A stretch of 64,000 bases of DNA, taken from contig NC_088327.1 in the NCBI RefSeq assembly GCF_036884655.1, positions 11,418,501 through 11,482,500 on the forward strand, written 5' to 3'. Position numbers and translations under genes: made by a program. The stretch is from Musa acuminata AAA Group. Its lineage: Eukaryota; Streptophyta; Magnoliopsida; Zingiberales; Musaceae. This document shows, in pieces, positions 36,336-48,523 of this stretch. Each line of letters opens with the position of its first letter. The first letter of the stretch is position 1. Under the pieces are notes generated by a model. The model was not told the origin of the DNA and did no database searches. It was given only the letters and a program-made list of their open reading frames with translations.

Positions 36336-39300
36336 TAAACATGATTACATTTGGTGGAATCAAGGTTATCATGGTAAATTCAGAAGTAATATTTTGTTTC
36401 AAGGGCATAGATGATGATACTTTCATCATAAAGGTACAATGTGCACTTGCCTGTAGAAAATAAGAAGCCTTTATAAGCTCTTCAACAGAAGAGTCTGATA
36501 CACCTGCTCTCAAGATAGCTCTCAAGAGATTTGTGCTTGAACCAACTTTTATAGCCTCAAATTTAGACAAGGTGCAACTTCTTTTACCTAAAAAGAAAGT
36601 TAATTAAGAAACAACTTAATATAAATTAAGTTCAACCAAATCAAAACAAATAGAGGGATGTGGAACTGAGTGGAAAAAGATAAAAATATATGCACCTTAT
36701 GTGTTTTCCTAGATTAGTCTCTCAGTATGCAAAATACATCAGGAGTCCTCCTTCAACACACTGGAACATCTCTTGCTCACTAATTTCATGAGACAGACAG
36801 TCTACCAACTTTGGTTTTCAAGAGTCCCTTATGATACCTCCACATTAAAGAATACCCATCGATTCCTAAAGGGAAATAACTGAGAAAATTTCCACGTCCT
36901 GACATTGCTGAGTCTCCTCAACCACATAAATCTTTTGTGGCAGTACAACCTCAGAAATGGAGTGACTGTTTTGCCTTGGAATGTGGCAGGTGGTCCAGAA
37001 ACAAAACCTCCTAAAAGAATGATGTACATCGACTTTAAGGTGACGATGAGGCTTTATAACATTTGCTTACCCCAGAAGACAAAAGATCAAAAGTGGAGTT
37101 ACCCTTTACATCTCATCCTCTCCCATATCTCCTTTTCAACTTTCTGAATATTGAGTGCACATATATTTGTGGTGACCAAAGAATCTTTGCATCTTTGCTT
37201 ACCATCAAGGAAAGAAAAAACCAAAAGTGGATCAACCTTTTAATCTCATCCTCTCTTTCCATCACACACTCAATTTTTTAAGTGACATAAAAGACCAAAA
37301 CTGGATCACCTTTTTGACATTAGCCTCCCCCTTTTCTCCTTCCATTTCTCATTTCAATTGATTCTCGTGGTGAAAAATGTGCAAAAGAAATGGATAGACA
37401 TGATATGTTTCCAAGGAAAAGAAACCAGTATCACTTAAATTTCCTTGTGGTGTTCCTTGGTACAATTGTTAAATATTTTCAGGTGCACTAGCTCAATTTT
37501 GTATAAGTTTTTAAGCTTAGAAACAAAGATTAGATATCTATTATTTTTGCTTAAGATGATAATGTTAAAAATATAGTTGAGATCTTACCCCTTTTTAGGA
37601 GAGAAATATTTGAGATTTTAAGCTTGTCACTCAAACTAGGATTGAAAGTTGAAGGATGAAAAAAGAGTCATCCATGAGTCATATTATGGTGGTATCTGTG
37701 ATCTGAGAAGGATGAATGTCTCAGAATGAGTGTGGTATCTGTTCACTGTAAAACAGATGAGGAAAGAACATTGGAATATAAATGTAGAATCTGACAATGA
37801 CTTCTAGAGGACCCCCCCTGATTGAATGATACTATTGAAGATGGAGACACAGAAAAAATAGCTTGATTTGAAATGTGCAATGCTGCTTCGCTTGTGGGTC
37901 TAATCTGTCATGTCTTGGGGCACTTTGTTTTGGAGCTGCAAGTGTCATTCTAAACTATTGTCGACATTTTTGTTTGTTTATCTTTTGATGATACTGGTGT
38001 TCTGTAAACAGTTTCAACATTCCAGAACTCACTTAGTTTCTGTCTTCATCCATTTAGAACATGGAGCAAGCTACTTTATAATAATATGGAATCATCTTTT
38101 ATATCCTCCTCTCTCTTTCTTCCTATCTATCACTGCCCTTTTGCTTTTGCTTGTCTTTGTTGGTATTTCTTGTGGAACAGTGGAATAGGACCATAGAGCC
38201 ACAAAAAGTTGAGGCTCCAAATGTTTGATATAATGGAAAGGAACACAACAGTAGTCCGGTTTGCCTGTGATCCAGGTCTCCAATGAAATGAAATGGATGT
38301 TGGGCAAATTTTCTTGATGAAAAAGGTTGAAATGACAGCTTTCACTGTTGAGATGTAAGCTCAGTGATGACACAAGGACAGGATGCAAGTTCAGTGATCC
38401 AAAATGAGTCTACCATGGTTCATTCATCTAATATCAATATGCTAATCTGATCATTTTGGGTAGGTCAGAAAAAAAGTCCCCTCCATTTGTGTTCTTTTCT
38501 TTATTTATTTTACCTTTTCTTTTACTAGTATATTGTTGGAGGATATAGAGGGAGAAGGGAGGAGCACAGAAGTAGAGAATTGTAAATGTGTCAAACATGT
38601 GCTCCTCAATATGGGAACACAACAAAATTTTCTAGATTTGGTATGGCTTTTGTCTCACTTGTACAGCTGCAAGCTTCTGGTGACCAATTATGTTTCCTTG
38701 GAATAAAAAGATCAGATTGTTGAGATTTTAGATGTTGTAATCTCCCAAGCTAGCTTGGAAAGTTCAGGATTGCAGAGAGAGACAGCACACGTGATGATGT
38801 ACAAGAGCTCGGAGAGCAAGCCCAAACAAATCAGCAGTGCTTGACTTGGTTGACGACCAGACAATTTCAACAGGATGATGATCTGCATTCCACAGATCTT
38901 CTAACGTCAACATGAGAAACCACCTTGTCGGAACACCATGCTAAGATTGCTCCTCTCCAGTACATGAATGGTCAAGATTTGAGTAACAAAAACAATCTTC
39001 CCCTAGGTTTTTTTCCCCTTTTAACCTCGGATATCCTCTCTTTAACTTTTTTCCTTCCTATTATATATGTATTCAAAAGAAATTTTCAAATAACTGTGAG
39101 GGATATTTGAAGGATAAAAGATTAATTGAAAATAAAGGATCCTCATTGGCCAGATCTCAGAGGCAGTTTGGGGTTTGGACACCATAAAGCCAGGTCCATC
39201 TAAGGGGCCAAATAATCCCACTTCTCATGAATCTGACCCATTTCTTGCTGGAGCCAGACTTGGTTTCCTTCTATAAGACCATGGTCTTATATCTTGGTCA

Positions 39301-40200
39301 ACCCAAGCCCAAGTTTCAGGTTGTCCAAAAATTACATTTAAATGATCATAAGTTGCAAAAGTTCTCTAATTGCTGCTAGACAATATTGAGTCTAGAACAG
39401 GAAAATGTAGACGGTGCATGAAATTAGATAAACTTGTATGCAGAATATCAAATAAATGTTTTGTCAAATTAGACAAGCAAAGAAGAAACTCAAGCAGGAA
39501 AACAGTCACGATATGCCCAGGAGCAATAATCAATACAATCTGCAGCAGGAAGAAAAGAGTAGATAAGAGCATTTGAAATAGAATAATGGATCTAAATGGA
39601 GGAAGTAAAAAAGTATGATTGTTCAATTTGCAAGCATGTAGTCAGTTAAGTGGTAGGACAGAACAGGCCTATAACTTCGAAAGCAAACAAGATGATATTT
39701 TCAAGACATACCAGAATCAAAATCTAGACCCATACCCTAGACAGTCGGGACGTCCCATGATTTCCATGACAATCTATATTCCTTATGTCAAGGGTTACTC
39801 GCAAAATTAATTTACAGTTTATCTATTGAACTCATGCATTATGATCCAATAGTATAAAAACCTATCCAATTTTTGAAAGCATAATTTTCATAATGAAGAT
39901 AAATTGTAATATCATTTTGCATTGGAAACTCTTACGAGATTTTCCACAACTTTTTTCGGTAAACAAAAATTGAAAACTTTTGACTATTACAGGAACCTTT
40001 GTTTCAGAAGTAATGACCGATGGCCAAAACATAGTAACATAAATTGTAAAAATCACATACTAAATTAGACAAGCAGTCTCAACTTGCGCTAGCTAAATGT
40101 TCTAAATACATAACTTAGAGGCACAATACCGCACTAGAAATTAACAACAACAGGCGCATTTATTTCTATATCATAGTCAAGTTTAGTAGGCAGGTCCGCT
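36335..40200. other. Gene-poor AT-rich region
   Basis: No complete gene is seen in almost 4 kb. On the minus strand near 36400-36570 a short stretch reads like protein (SKFEAIKVGSSTNLLRAILR) but matches nothing I know and ends in low complexity. Around 37060-37320, a segment about aaaagtggat...ctcatcctctc is imperfectly repeated three times. The rest shows no coding, tRNA or terminal-repeat structure. Confidence 0.4.
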
Positions 40201-40362
40201 TATAAGCTTAATTTAAAAAGAAACCAGAATCCCCATAATATCAAGAATAAAACTTTACCTATAGCCATAACATTAACGATCCATTTAGGGAGAATCAGAA
40301 AGTAAATGCACCAAAATTTCGAACTTGGGAAGAAAAGGCGCAGAGTGCAAACCCCCAATGAT

Positions 40363-40806
40363 CTAACGGTAAGACTTCTGGAAGCGGGCACGAGCGCCCC
40401 GGCCACCGAACTTCTTGGGCTCGCAGCGGCGGGGATCGGCAACGAGGAGTGTACGGTCATAGCGGACAAGGATGTCTTTGATCTCCTTCTTGGACTGCTC
40501 ATCAACGTACTTCTGATTGAAAGCTACGATAGCCTTGGCGATGCTCTGGCGGATGGCGTATATCTGGGAGGTCTTGCCACCACCGCGCACGCGGATGCGG
40601 AGGTCGACACCCATGAAGCGCTGCCGCCCGAGAAGGAGGACGGGCTCGAAGGCCTTGAGGCGGAGGATCTCCGGCTTCACCAGCTCGATAGGCACCCCAT
40701 TCACCTTGATCAGCCCGCGCCCGCGCTTGCAGTGCGCCACCGCTACCGCCGTCTTCTTCCGCCCGAAGCACTGCACCGATTCCACCGTCGCCGCAGCCAT
40801 CGCCAC
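40363..40806 (-). CDS. RPS16: 40S ribosomal protein uS9 (S16)
   Basis: One exon gives 147 residues, the normal length for cytosolic uS9. It has the N-terminal [14 protein letters not shown] block (11-24), the [18 protein letters not shown] signature (75-92), a [20 protein letters not shown] block (116-135) and the C-terminal RARFQKSYR tail, which reaches toward the P-site tRNA in the small subunit. The first ATG is followed by a second two codons later; either start is possible. All conserved residues look intact, so this is a working gene, not a retrocopy, although no intron interrupts it. Confidence 0.96.
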   Translation of the reverse strand: MAMAAATVESVQCFGRKKTAVAVAHCKRGRGLIKVNGVPIELVKPEILRLKAFEPVLLLGRQRFMGVDLRIRVRGGGKTSQIYAIRQSIAKAIVAFNQKYVDEQSKKEIKDILVRYDRTLLVADPRRCEPKKFGGRGARARFQKSYR

Positions 40807-41317
40807 CGCTAGAGCTCCAATCAGATCGAAAGACTAAGAACGACACCAAACCCTAGAAGTCCCAATAGGTAGCGGCGCAGAACTCCGGCCTTGGTTCCTT
40901 ATATCGGTTGACGCGAAATGGACGCATTCGATTACTCTTCGGGTCAGGATCCGAATCCAGATGCGAATCCGGTAAACATTCGCGGGATCCAAATGCGCGT
41001 TTGAGTTCCATAAGTTTCGGATTTGGAAGGCATGCGGCGTTCTGATTCGGTCCTCGTCTTTTATTTGTTGCAAGCAGTCTCCACACCAGATCCGGAAACG
41101 TTGCTCATCGTTTTCCACCAATAACATCAGACAGCCTTCGTATCGAACAAAGAACTGCCACGTACGACATGGGACCCAATTGATCCGGTCCTCTCGTTCT
41201 CGCCGTCGTGGGAGATATTTCCGTCATGAAACTCCCAACGGCTGAGCGCCGGAGGCAGCTCCTCTTTCCGCCAAATCGAGACCCTAACTCTATTCCTCCC
41301 TTCTTCCTGCTCTCAGG
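40807..41317. promoter_or_regulatory. Possible bidirectional promoter between RPS16 and the next gene
   Basis: About 510 bp separates two divergent start codons. The leader side of RPS16 contains an aaaccctag (telo-box-like, 40849-40857) motif, typical of plant ribosomal-protein promoters; it lies close to the ATG. No TATA box is obvious. Confidence 0.45.
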
Positions 41318-43036
41318 ATGAGCAATCTGAGAGCACTTTGCCGCTGGTACGCCGTCATCTCCTCGATTTACTGCTGCAGAAGCCACGGCCGCCTAGGTTT
41401 CGCGCCATCCGCGGGGTATTCTGATCTCCGGCTCCCGTCCCCTTGTTTTGCATCATCTCCTTTTGTCGTCGATCACGCCCCGAGGATGGGGCCGGGGTCG
41501 CGCGCTAATCCGAGGAGGACGATCACCAGGGTCTCCAATTGGAACTCCGAGAAATCACGTCATGAGACTCTTGGTAATTTCCCCAAAGATCATTTCTTCG
41601 GCTCTTGTCCAGAAAGTAACTTAGATTTTGTATTCAAAATTTGATCTTTTTACACTTTTAAGATCTGCTTGTTTGAACGAATAAAGTAATTAAGGACAAA
41701 TATGTTAGCATTTGATCAGCGTGGATATATGGCAGTTGCTGCTTAGGCTGAACAACAACAATGTTAGATGAACCTCCAAGCACATCTTCTCTGTTGATCA
41801 AAGGTTTATAAGCATGTTACATTACTCGACATGAATTTGCCTTGGAGCTGCTTGATTACTGTCAGATGATTATATTGTCTAATGCCTCATTTATATATCA
41901 CTGAATATGTATTTTATTGAAAAAAAGGAACTAATTGGTGTTGCTTGACAAAACTCTTTGCATGCCATTTAATTGAACTTGTTAAATTCTTTTGACATCT
42001 GCCTAATTAATTCCTTTTCTCCAATCAGGTAACTAGTAATATCATTGATTTACTTTATATCTTATTTTGCTTTTAGATGGTTTTACTCCTGACACTCAAT
42101 GATATCTGTTTCTTAATTTGTTCTGAAACTTGTGAACGACTCTGGATATTATCAGTTGAGCGGCTACTAAGCCATATTTTCATATGTTCTATGCATGCTT
42201 TCTGGATGGGTAGCATCTTGAGAAGAACTTGCTTCGATAGGATCTTACCATGAGTAAAGTACATTTTGGATAGATAGTATTAGAACAACTTTCAAGGCAT
42301 AGCATCTTAACTATTTATGTTTTTTCCTGGATTGCGAGAATCCATCTAGAACTATAGCGTACATGTTATGATAGGTAACTCTGTTAAAAAATTTTACTTT
42401 GTCATAGCTTTAACCCACTCTACTCTTATTTCCTTCCCTGAAGTTCTATTTTTAGGCTACCATATCAGCTGCAAAATAGTATGCAGCATGGTTTGAACTG
42501 TGCAAACCATGGTCACTGAGGCAGTGGGGGTCATGTTGTCATACATTGTGTTGAAGCACTATGAAACATTAAATTTCAGCTTTTGTTTGGCTGTAATCCA
42601 GACGTTGTTTCAGTGTTACTATTCCATTTATGTTTACTAGCACCTTTCTGCATCCTTCAACTGTTTTGCATTGCCAAAGATCCCTTGTGTGACTGTCTTC
42701 TAGTCCGCAGTTTTACCTTATGACCGCCATTTTACATGTTTATTGGAAGCATCACTTTTCTTCTTGTTAGTCTCGCTAGCACTTCTGGGATGCATCTTCC
42801 TTGTGGATAATTCTAGCATATTTCAGATTAATCTCGAGGAAGAGAGAAATATTTTGGCATAGGAGAAGAAGGCATCCATGGAGTACTTCTCCAACACCCT
42901 AGAAAGGTGTACACTCGTCTATAAGAAGCGAGATCTGATGCGAAAAAAGGCCAAAGATGACAACACAAGGGACATCACTCAACTTTTAGCTGCAGAAGAC
43001 CTTGAGCTTGATACAGACGATGACGAGGCTGAATGA
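41318..43036 (+). CDS. Uncertain small gene, possibly organelle-targeted
   Basis: An 85-codon first exon (41318-41573, ends at CTTG|GT) begins MSNLRALCRWYAVISSIYCC, arginine/serine-rich and like a mitochondrial presequence, and goes on with a basic RANPRRTITRVSNWNSEKSRHE stretch. A second coding-like segment (from about 42830; ATG 42878, stop 43034-43036) encodes a charged helix with SMEYFSNTLERCTLVYKKRDLMRKKAKDD and an acidic end. Its frame is open upstream only to a TAG at 42860 (ILA-stop-EKK), again one change from CAG. I could not join the two segments in frame directly, so either an exon between them was missed or the gene is damaged. I do not recognise the family. Confidence 0.35.
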
Positions 43037-45110
43037 GTTGCTTAGTTGTACATAGAATTCTCGTCACCTTGTCATGGGGAAATCTCCATCTAATATTCTA
43101 TGACTATACCCTAAGATGTATATATCATTGTTTCTTGATTTATAATGTGAAAATTGAAATCAGTCTCTTATCAAGATGATTGGAACTTCTTGCGATCTAA
43201 TTGAGATCTGTCATTGAAGAAGTACAAATTGTTCTGATTTGCCTGAAGCTCTGATATGAATAAAATCTTGTCTTAAAGAAGAAAGGAGAATTGTATTAGA
43301 CTCAGTAAAACTATGCTTTTGACCATAACAATAAGATTTCTAGTTATTGGATGTGCAGAACATAGAAATCTACTCGATTAGAAAATAATACCTAATAGGT
43401 CACCCTCAACCTGAACTCAATACGTGGTATCCACGTCAGTAGAAAAAGATTAAATAGAACTAGGGGAGGACCGCTTATAAAAGGCAAGTGCTTCAAGAGT
43501 CTAACTTGAGCATCATAGGGATTATGTCGGGAAACCCTACCCACCATTGGTATCAGTATAGTTCGACAAAACATCAAGCGTTATGTAGCCCTTTGGACAA
43601 AACTAAAGGAGCAAATTGGATTGGTCAACCACCCACCAACACATCCTCAGGTGATGGCATTTGGTCAAGACTAATTAAATATGCCCAAGGGATTGAAGCG
43701 TTCTTGCACCATCGCCTTAAGCTTATTTGCCTCTGAGTTGCTCCCTAGGTAGGTGTCGCCTTAAGACGTTGATGTTGTTAATGCTGCCGCCCTACAGGTG
43801 TGAGCGAAAGCTACGGTCTACGATTCATTAATGCATTGATTTGAAGATAACATAAGCAATATAAAATCATAGCTATAAGATTAACTACATAGGATATAGT
43901 GAGGATTAGTATAGAAATAAAGACGGAAGTGAACCGACCTTCTACACACACGAATAGATATGTTAATCATATTATCGTATTATTACACAATTGATATATC
44001 TAAAGTATGTAGTTTATTGTGATGCTACCTCATGAATTTTATCCTAGATTGCATGGCCATCCAAAATTCACATATGCCCTGGTGATGATACACTCATTGA
44101 GCCCTATGACATTGGCTATCATGGTCACTTAGGGTCACTGATCTCATGATGGAATTGACCTTATCAGTAGCATAATGTGAGCATAAAGTTGTAATTTTTT
44201 ACTTAGTTGATGCACTTTTTATGCTTCCCATTCAACTTATATTACGTAGACACACATTTATTAGGCTCAGTGATGACTACCAAACTTGTTTTCTTTAGTG
44301 TTCGGATTAAAAGATCCAAAGGTATTCCATACGCTTAATGATGATTATTGACTTTAGGTATCCAAAAGGAGGTAAAGGTTGATGGATGACTTGCTCAGAT
44401 TGATTTGTTTTGAGGTCATCAGCTGATGACAAAGACTTGTGTGGAGCAAATACAGAAGTCCAAGGTGTGCCATGAGAAATTTTACCTCCTATTAATGCTA
44501 AAAGGATGTGAAGGCCACAATTGACTTCCACACTTGTATGTTCCATGTCAAGTTCCTGTTGGGAGCTTGTGGAGGAAAAATGTCATGTATTAATGTGCCA
44601 AAACACGTGTGGATTGGAGGGCTCAAAAGGTCAAATAATGGCATTAATCTTCCAAAGGAAGAAGTCACCAGGAAATTGGAGCAGTCCTTTCATACGAGAC
44701 AAACAAATCATCTGACTTTGGTTGCAGTTTGCGTGGATGAGTTCCATGTCATTACCTAAGGAGTGGACTTTTTTGTCTTGGAATTATCACAGCACAATAA
44801 TTATTTTATCTGGGATTTGTTGTACTTATAAATGAGGAGGTGTTGACGTAAGACTTACTTGATTATGATGGATTCTCCTAATGGTTGAATTAATCATGAT
44901 TTAATGATATGTTGTAAAGTAAATTAATTGATTATAAGAAGCAGCTTACAACAACTTAGTTGACTAATGATACTTGTTATCCAATTCCTGAAAAATGGTT
45001 CTTCTTAAAATTAAAAATGCCTATTAAATGTGAATTTTTCAGCGACAAGCATAATAATTGATGATGATGATGATGATGATGATAATTGTTGGTGAATTGA
45101 TGCGTCGTGA
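43037..45110. other. Repeat-like, gene-poor DNA
   Basis: Around 43390-43620 there is an LTR-like stretch (ctataaaagg-type TATA at about 43475, then gggaaacccta and ggtatcag). No paired repeat was found in the window. A (GAT)n run lies at 45061-45083. Open frames below 85 codons have no recognisable features. Confidence 0.35.
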
Positions 45111-45640
45111 CTGATGAATCAGCATGACCTGGTTCACGGGTCGATATATGGAGTCTATGGTCGACTTCGCTGGTCGTCGAAGTCGGTCATACCCTCAGGA
45201 CGAGGTGCTGATAGTAGAGTGTTGGCGTCTCTCAGTCGGGATGATGATTGTGGCTCTGTGGAGGTCGCTTTCTTGCACAGAAGGCCCTCATCGATTGGTT
45301 ACCGACTTTGGCTCTTCCGACGATCAAGTCAGTGCTTGGTATGGGTTTTTGCTTTTTCCCCTCCTCTAGGCCAAATGTCGACCAGGGGTTTTTATACTAC
45401 TGTACGAGGGTCGGCCATACGCGGACTTGGTGTGGCGGTCGATCCTCGAGGGGTGAGATGGTACCTTTGTGTGGTTGTCATCCCGGGACATGCGGAATGA
45501 CGCCATATGGCACCGTCCCGAGCTTTCCGGGATGACGACCGCACAAAGGTACCATCTCACCTCTCGAGGATCGATCGGCTCACCAAGTCCGCGTACGACC
45601 GACTCAAGTAATGCCTTGGTACGGATTCTGGCTTGACGTG
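45111..45640. mobile_element. Gypsy LTR-like block with a large inverted repeat
   Basis: GC-rich block in AT-rich surroundings. The sequence ccgacgatcaagtcagt and a following minus-strand TATA-like gtataaaaac resemble the order seen in the 4-kb gypsy-type element's LTRs (ccgacgatcaaatcagt, then tttata). Most likely it is a diverged solo LTR on the minus strand; ends are not defined. Confidence 0.4.
45409..45602. repeat. Imperfect 75-bp inverted repeat (foldback)
   Basis: Left arm 45409-45487 (from ggtcggccatacgcggactt to catcccggga) is the near-perfect reverse complement of right arm 45525-45602. The loop is about 37 bp. The central part, ggtgagatggtacctttgtg, matches exactly; I count roughly ten mismatches over the arms. 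Confidence 0.85.
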
Positions 45641-46900
45641 TGGGGGTGCTCCTCTTACTGACTTGGTGGTGGCGTGGCGTGGCGTGGCATTGATTGTGAT
45701 GTGGCCCTGACCCAAAATATACCTTATCAATAATAAAACCTTGTAAACTCGAATACCTTAAAAAAAAAAAAAACTTGACCCATTTTGATTCCTAAATTTT
45801 AGTTTAAATCATGGATGACATTTTAAATATCATGCAATTAAGGAAATAGCATCGTTTATGTATAGAATAATGGAAGGAGTTCCTAAATTTCATCATTGTT
45901 TACGTCTTATCTCCCATCCCTATTTAGATCATACGATGGTGAAAATCACCATCGGGGGTGGGGAACCCATAGTTTCTCCATATTTTATTTAATTAATTAA
46001 ATTTATATTTTAAAAAATAAAAAAAAAATCATTAAGACTAATTAATAATAGAAAATTTTATAAATTTAAAATACAAGATTGATTTGTTAGTTACTGTTCC
46101 AATGTTGGAGTTATCGAGTTGAATTCTTAAATATGTATATATTTATTTATATTATTATCGGTAATATATAATATAAAATGAAGTAAGAATGAATAGAATA
46201 CTCTTTGTATCTTTCTCCGTATGGGTAATAGAAAATGACCCTTATTTTTATTTAATTCTTGTTATTTTTTTTATCTCCGCCCCATTAGCGATGGATCCAT
46301 ATGAGTACTCGTACCTGTACGTATAATTAACAGAGATATAATTAGATTATTATTTAATTTACATGTTATTATTTACACCAACTTTGACGTAGCATTCCAT
46401 ATTGATGTTTATTTTCTTTGCACTTGCGCGTTGAAACGAGGGTGGATGGGACGGCAACAGATGAGGAGAAGAAGAAGAAGACGACGAAGAAGAAGAAGCC
46501 AAAAGGCTCTCTCTCTCTCTCCCTCTCCGTCTCCCTCTCCTAACGTAACGTAAAAGACTGACAACTCGATCATGTCTTTATTGGCCGGACTTGGCAAATG
46601 ACTAGGCCAACCTTTTTAGGGTTACGCCATGCGGTCTATGAATCATGGACATGTCCAAGAAGACGCCCCGCGTGTTCTCTTTTAGATCAACGAAATCACC
46701 TGCATCAACTCTCTCGACGTTAGATTCCACTCCTCCTTCCCACCATTTGATGTTATTTTGTCGACTATTCTAAGTCTTTCAAGCTAAGTCAACTCTTTAT
46801 TATAATTAAATTAATACATATTAATCTGACTTAAACACCGAAGAAGATTATTTTTTATTTATTTTATTTGCCTTGATAATAATTTTGCTAGCTCGTAAGA
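45641..46900. other. AT-rich DNA with short simple repeats
   Basis: It contains an A14 run near 45761, a pyrimidine-rich CTCTCT stretch at 46507-46540 and purine-rich GAAGAAGAAG at 46465-46498. No gene was recognised. Confidence 0.4.
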
Positions 46901-46929
46901 TGTGCTCGTTCAAAAAAGTTAGTTAGTAA

Positions 46930-47110
46930 ATAGAAATAGGATTGTGTGGTATTTTCATCGGTAAAATCGATAGAACGAGGAGAAATAAGATTAAATATTT
47001 TAATTTCGTAAGTATAAAAATTTCAATGTAATTTTTAAAAGTATAGAGATTAAAATAATAAATATAATTAATTATAAAAAAATAATCTATAATTAGTCCG
47101 AAATTAAAAC
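46930..47110. mobile_element. Single arm of the TIR transposon family
   Basis: The sequence cggtaaaatcgatag...gagattaaaataataaatataatta is closely parallel to the right arm of the element ending at 61680 and to that ending near 31640. No opposite arm was found nearby, so this is probably a broken copy. Confidence 0.4.
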
Positions 47111-48523
47111 TATAACTTTTACAAGATGCTAATTGCCCTTTAAAAAAAAGATAAGTATATATTTGGTACATCAAACTCACAACACTTACACTCTAAAGAA
47201 TGCAATGAAACTTAATTTATTTGTTCTTAATTATAAGAAAATTAGTGTCAGACATGTTATTGACAATGCTTGAAGAATTTGTTTTTGTTTTAATACTATC
47301 TGTTTACTTTATTTTACTTTATAAATAAAATCTAAAAAAATCAGAAAATTAACGTAAAAGACCTTTTGTTTGTTAATCTTTTTGGTTTCTTATTGTTCCT
47401 AAATCTCTTTATAAACTTTGTTTCTTTTGCGAGTCTGAGTTTTGTTAAGTAAAAAATTATAATATTTTTGTTAGTTCGATATTATCCTGATTCATATATG
47501 CAAAATCGACTAAGACGTAAAGCGTCTCTTCTCAGTATGTTACCGGTACAAAAATCAAAGTTAAGAGAATCTTTTCGAGTTGATTTTTTTGACACTTAAG
47601 TTAGTCCATAGATCAACTTTGTAAGTCTATGTCGTAAGCGTCTTAAATTGTCTCTTGGACTCTTATCTGTGTGAGTAAGTGGGTGACAGATCATTTGGAC
47701 CTTTTCCTCTTTAGACGTTAAGTGATGTTTATACGACGGACAATGACTGATTTATTACGAGGGAAAAAAAATTAATTTTTTTTTAGAAAAAAAAGTCATG
47801 ACTGATGATAAGGTGGGAAGAACAGCCGGTTGAGCCCATCAATCAAAGACGGTGGGATGGTCAAAGCACCACAATCAAATTCCTTTGGGGGAATAAACAA
47901 TATGCAATGTGATAGTATGACACAGCATCATGTCCTATGGTAGAGTTGGGCAGCAGCATGATGTCTAATAATAGACACTATTATATCCCTTTGATAACTC
48001 CTCTCTCTCTCTCTCTCTCTCCATCTTTTCTTTTTTCATCTGCCTTCCATTTTCTTTTTATCCATCAAAATAAATTCTAAAATAAATAGTCCAATGCAAA
48101 GTAAAATAACTTCAAATAAGAAATTGCTGTTTTTTTTCCCCATTAAAGAAGTCAAACTCAAAAGTCAAAATAACTCCGACATTTCCACCACGGTGAGGGG
48201 GTATTTTGGAGGTCGGATGGGCCGCCACGAATCCAACCTCAAGCTGACGATGGTGCAGACTTTCCTCCTTTCTTCCTCGCGTCAAACGATGCCTTCGTCG
48301 TCTTCCTTCTCCCCCCACCGTATTCCACCCCCTTCCTCTGTTTCTTTCACCAGTCGCTGTCTGGAGGAACGATATAGAGAGAGAGAGAGAGAGAGAGAGG
48401 GAGAGGAAAGTTCCAGTCTTTTGGTTCCCCACCTCATCGCTATCGCCTACATCTACCGGTCCCTTACGAAGCCGCGGGATTCCTTGATGGGCGTGTGATT
48501 TACTGTTTGGTGGAGCGGAGGCC
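47111..48523. other. Intergenic DNA and 5' region of the RLCK gene
   Basis: AT-rich sequence gives way near 48180 to GC-richer sequence that probably includes the kinase gene's promoter and leader. (CT)n occurs at 48001-48022 and (GA)n at 48370-48400. The open frames of about 135-140 codons there are split by this repeat and are not convincing. Confidence 0.45.

Noticed and set aside
35794..36570. 258-codon minus-strand frame across the MIPS promoter
   Set aside because: It runs through a (TA)n microsatellite giving poly-(Ile-Tyr), and through the MIPS TATA box and leader. It is not a single gene.
40502..41127. Open frames on both strands around RPS16
   Set aside because: They are shadows of the ribosomal-protein exon and its leader, without family features.
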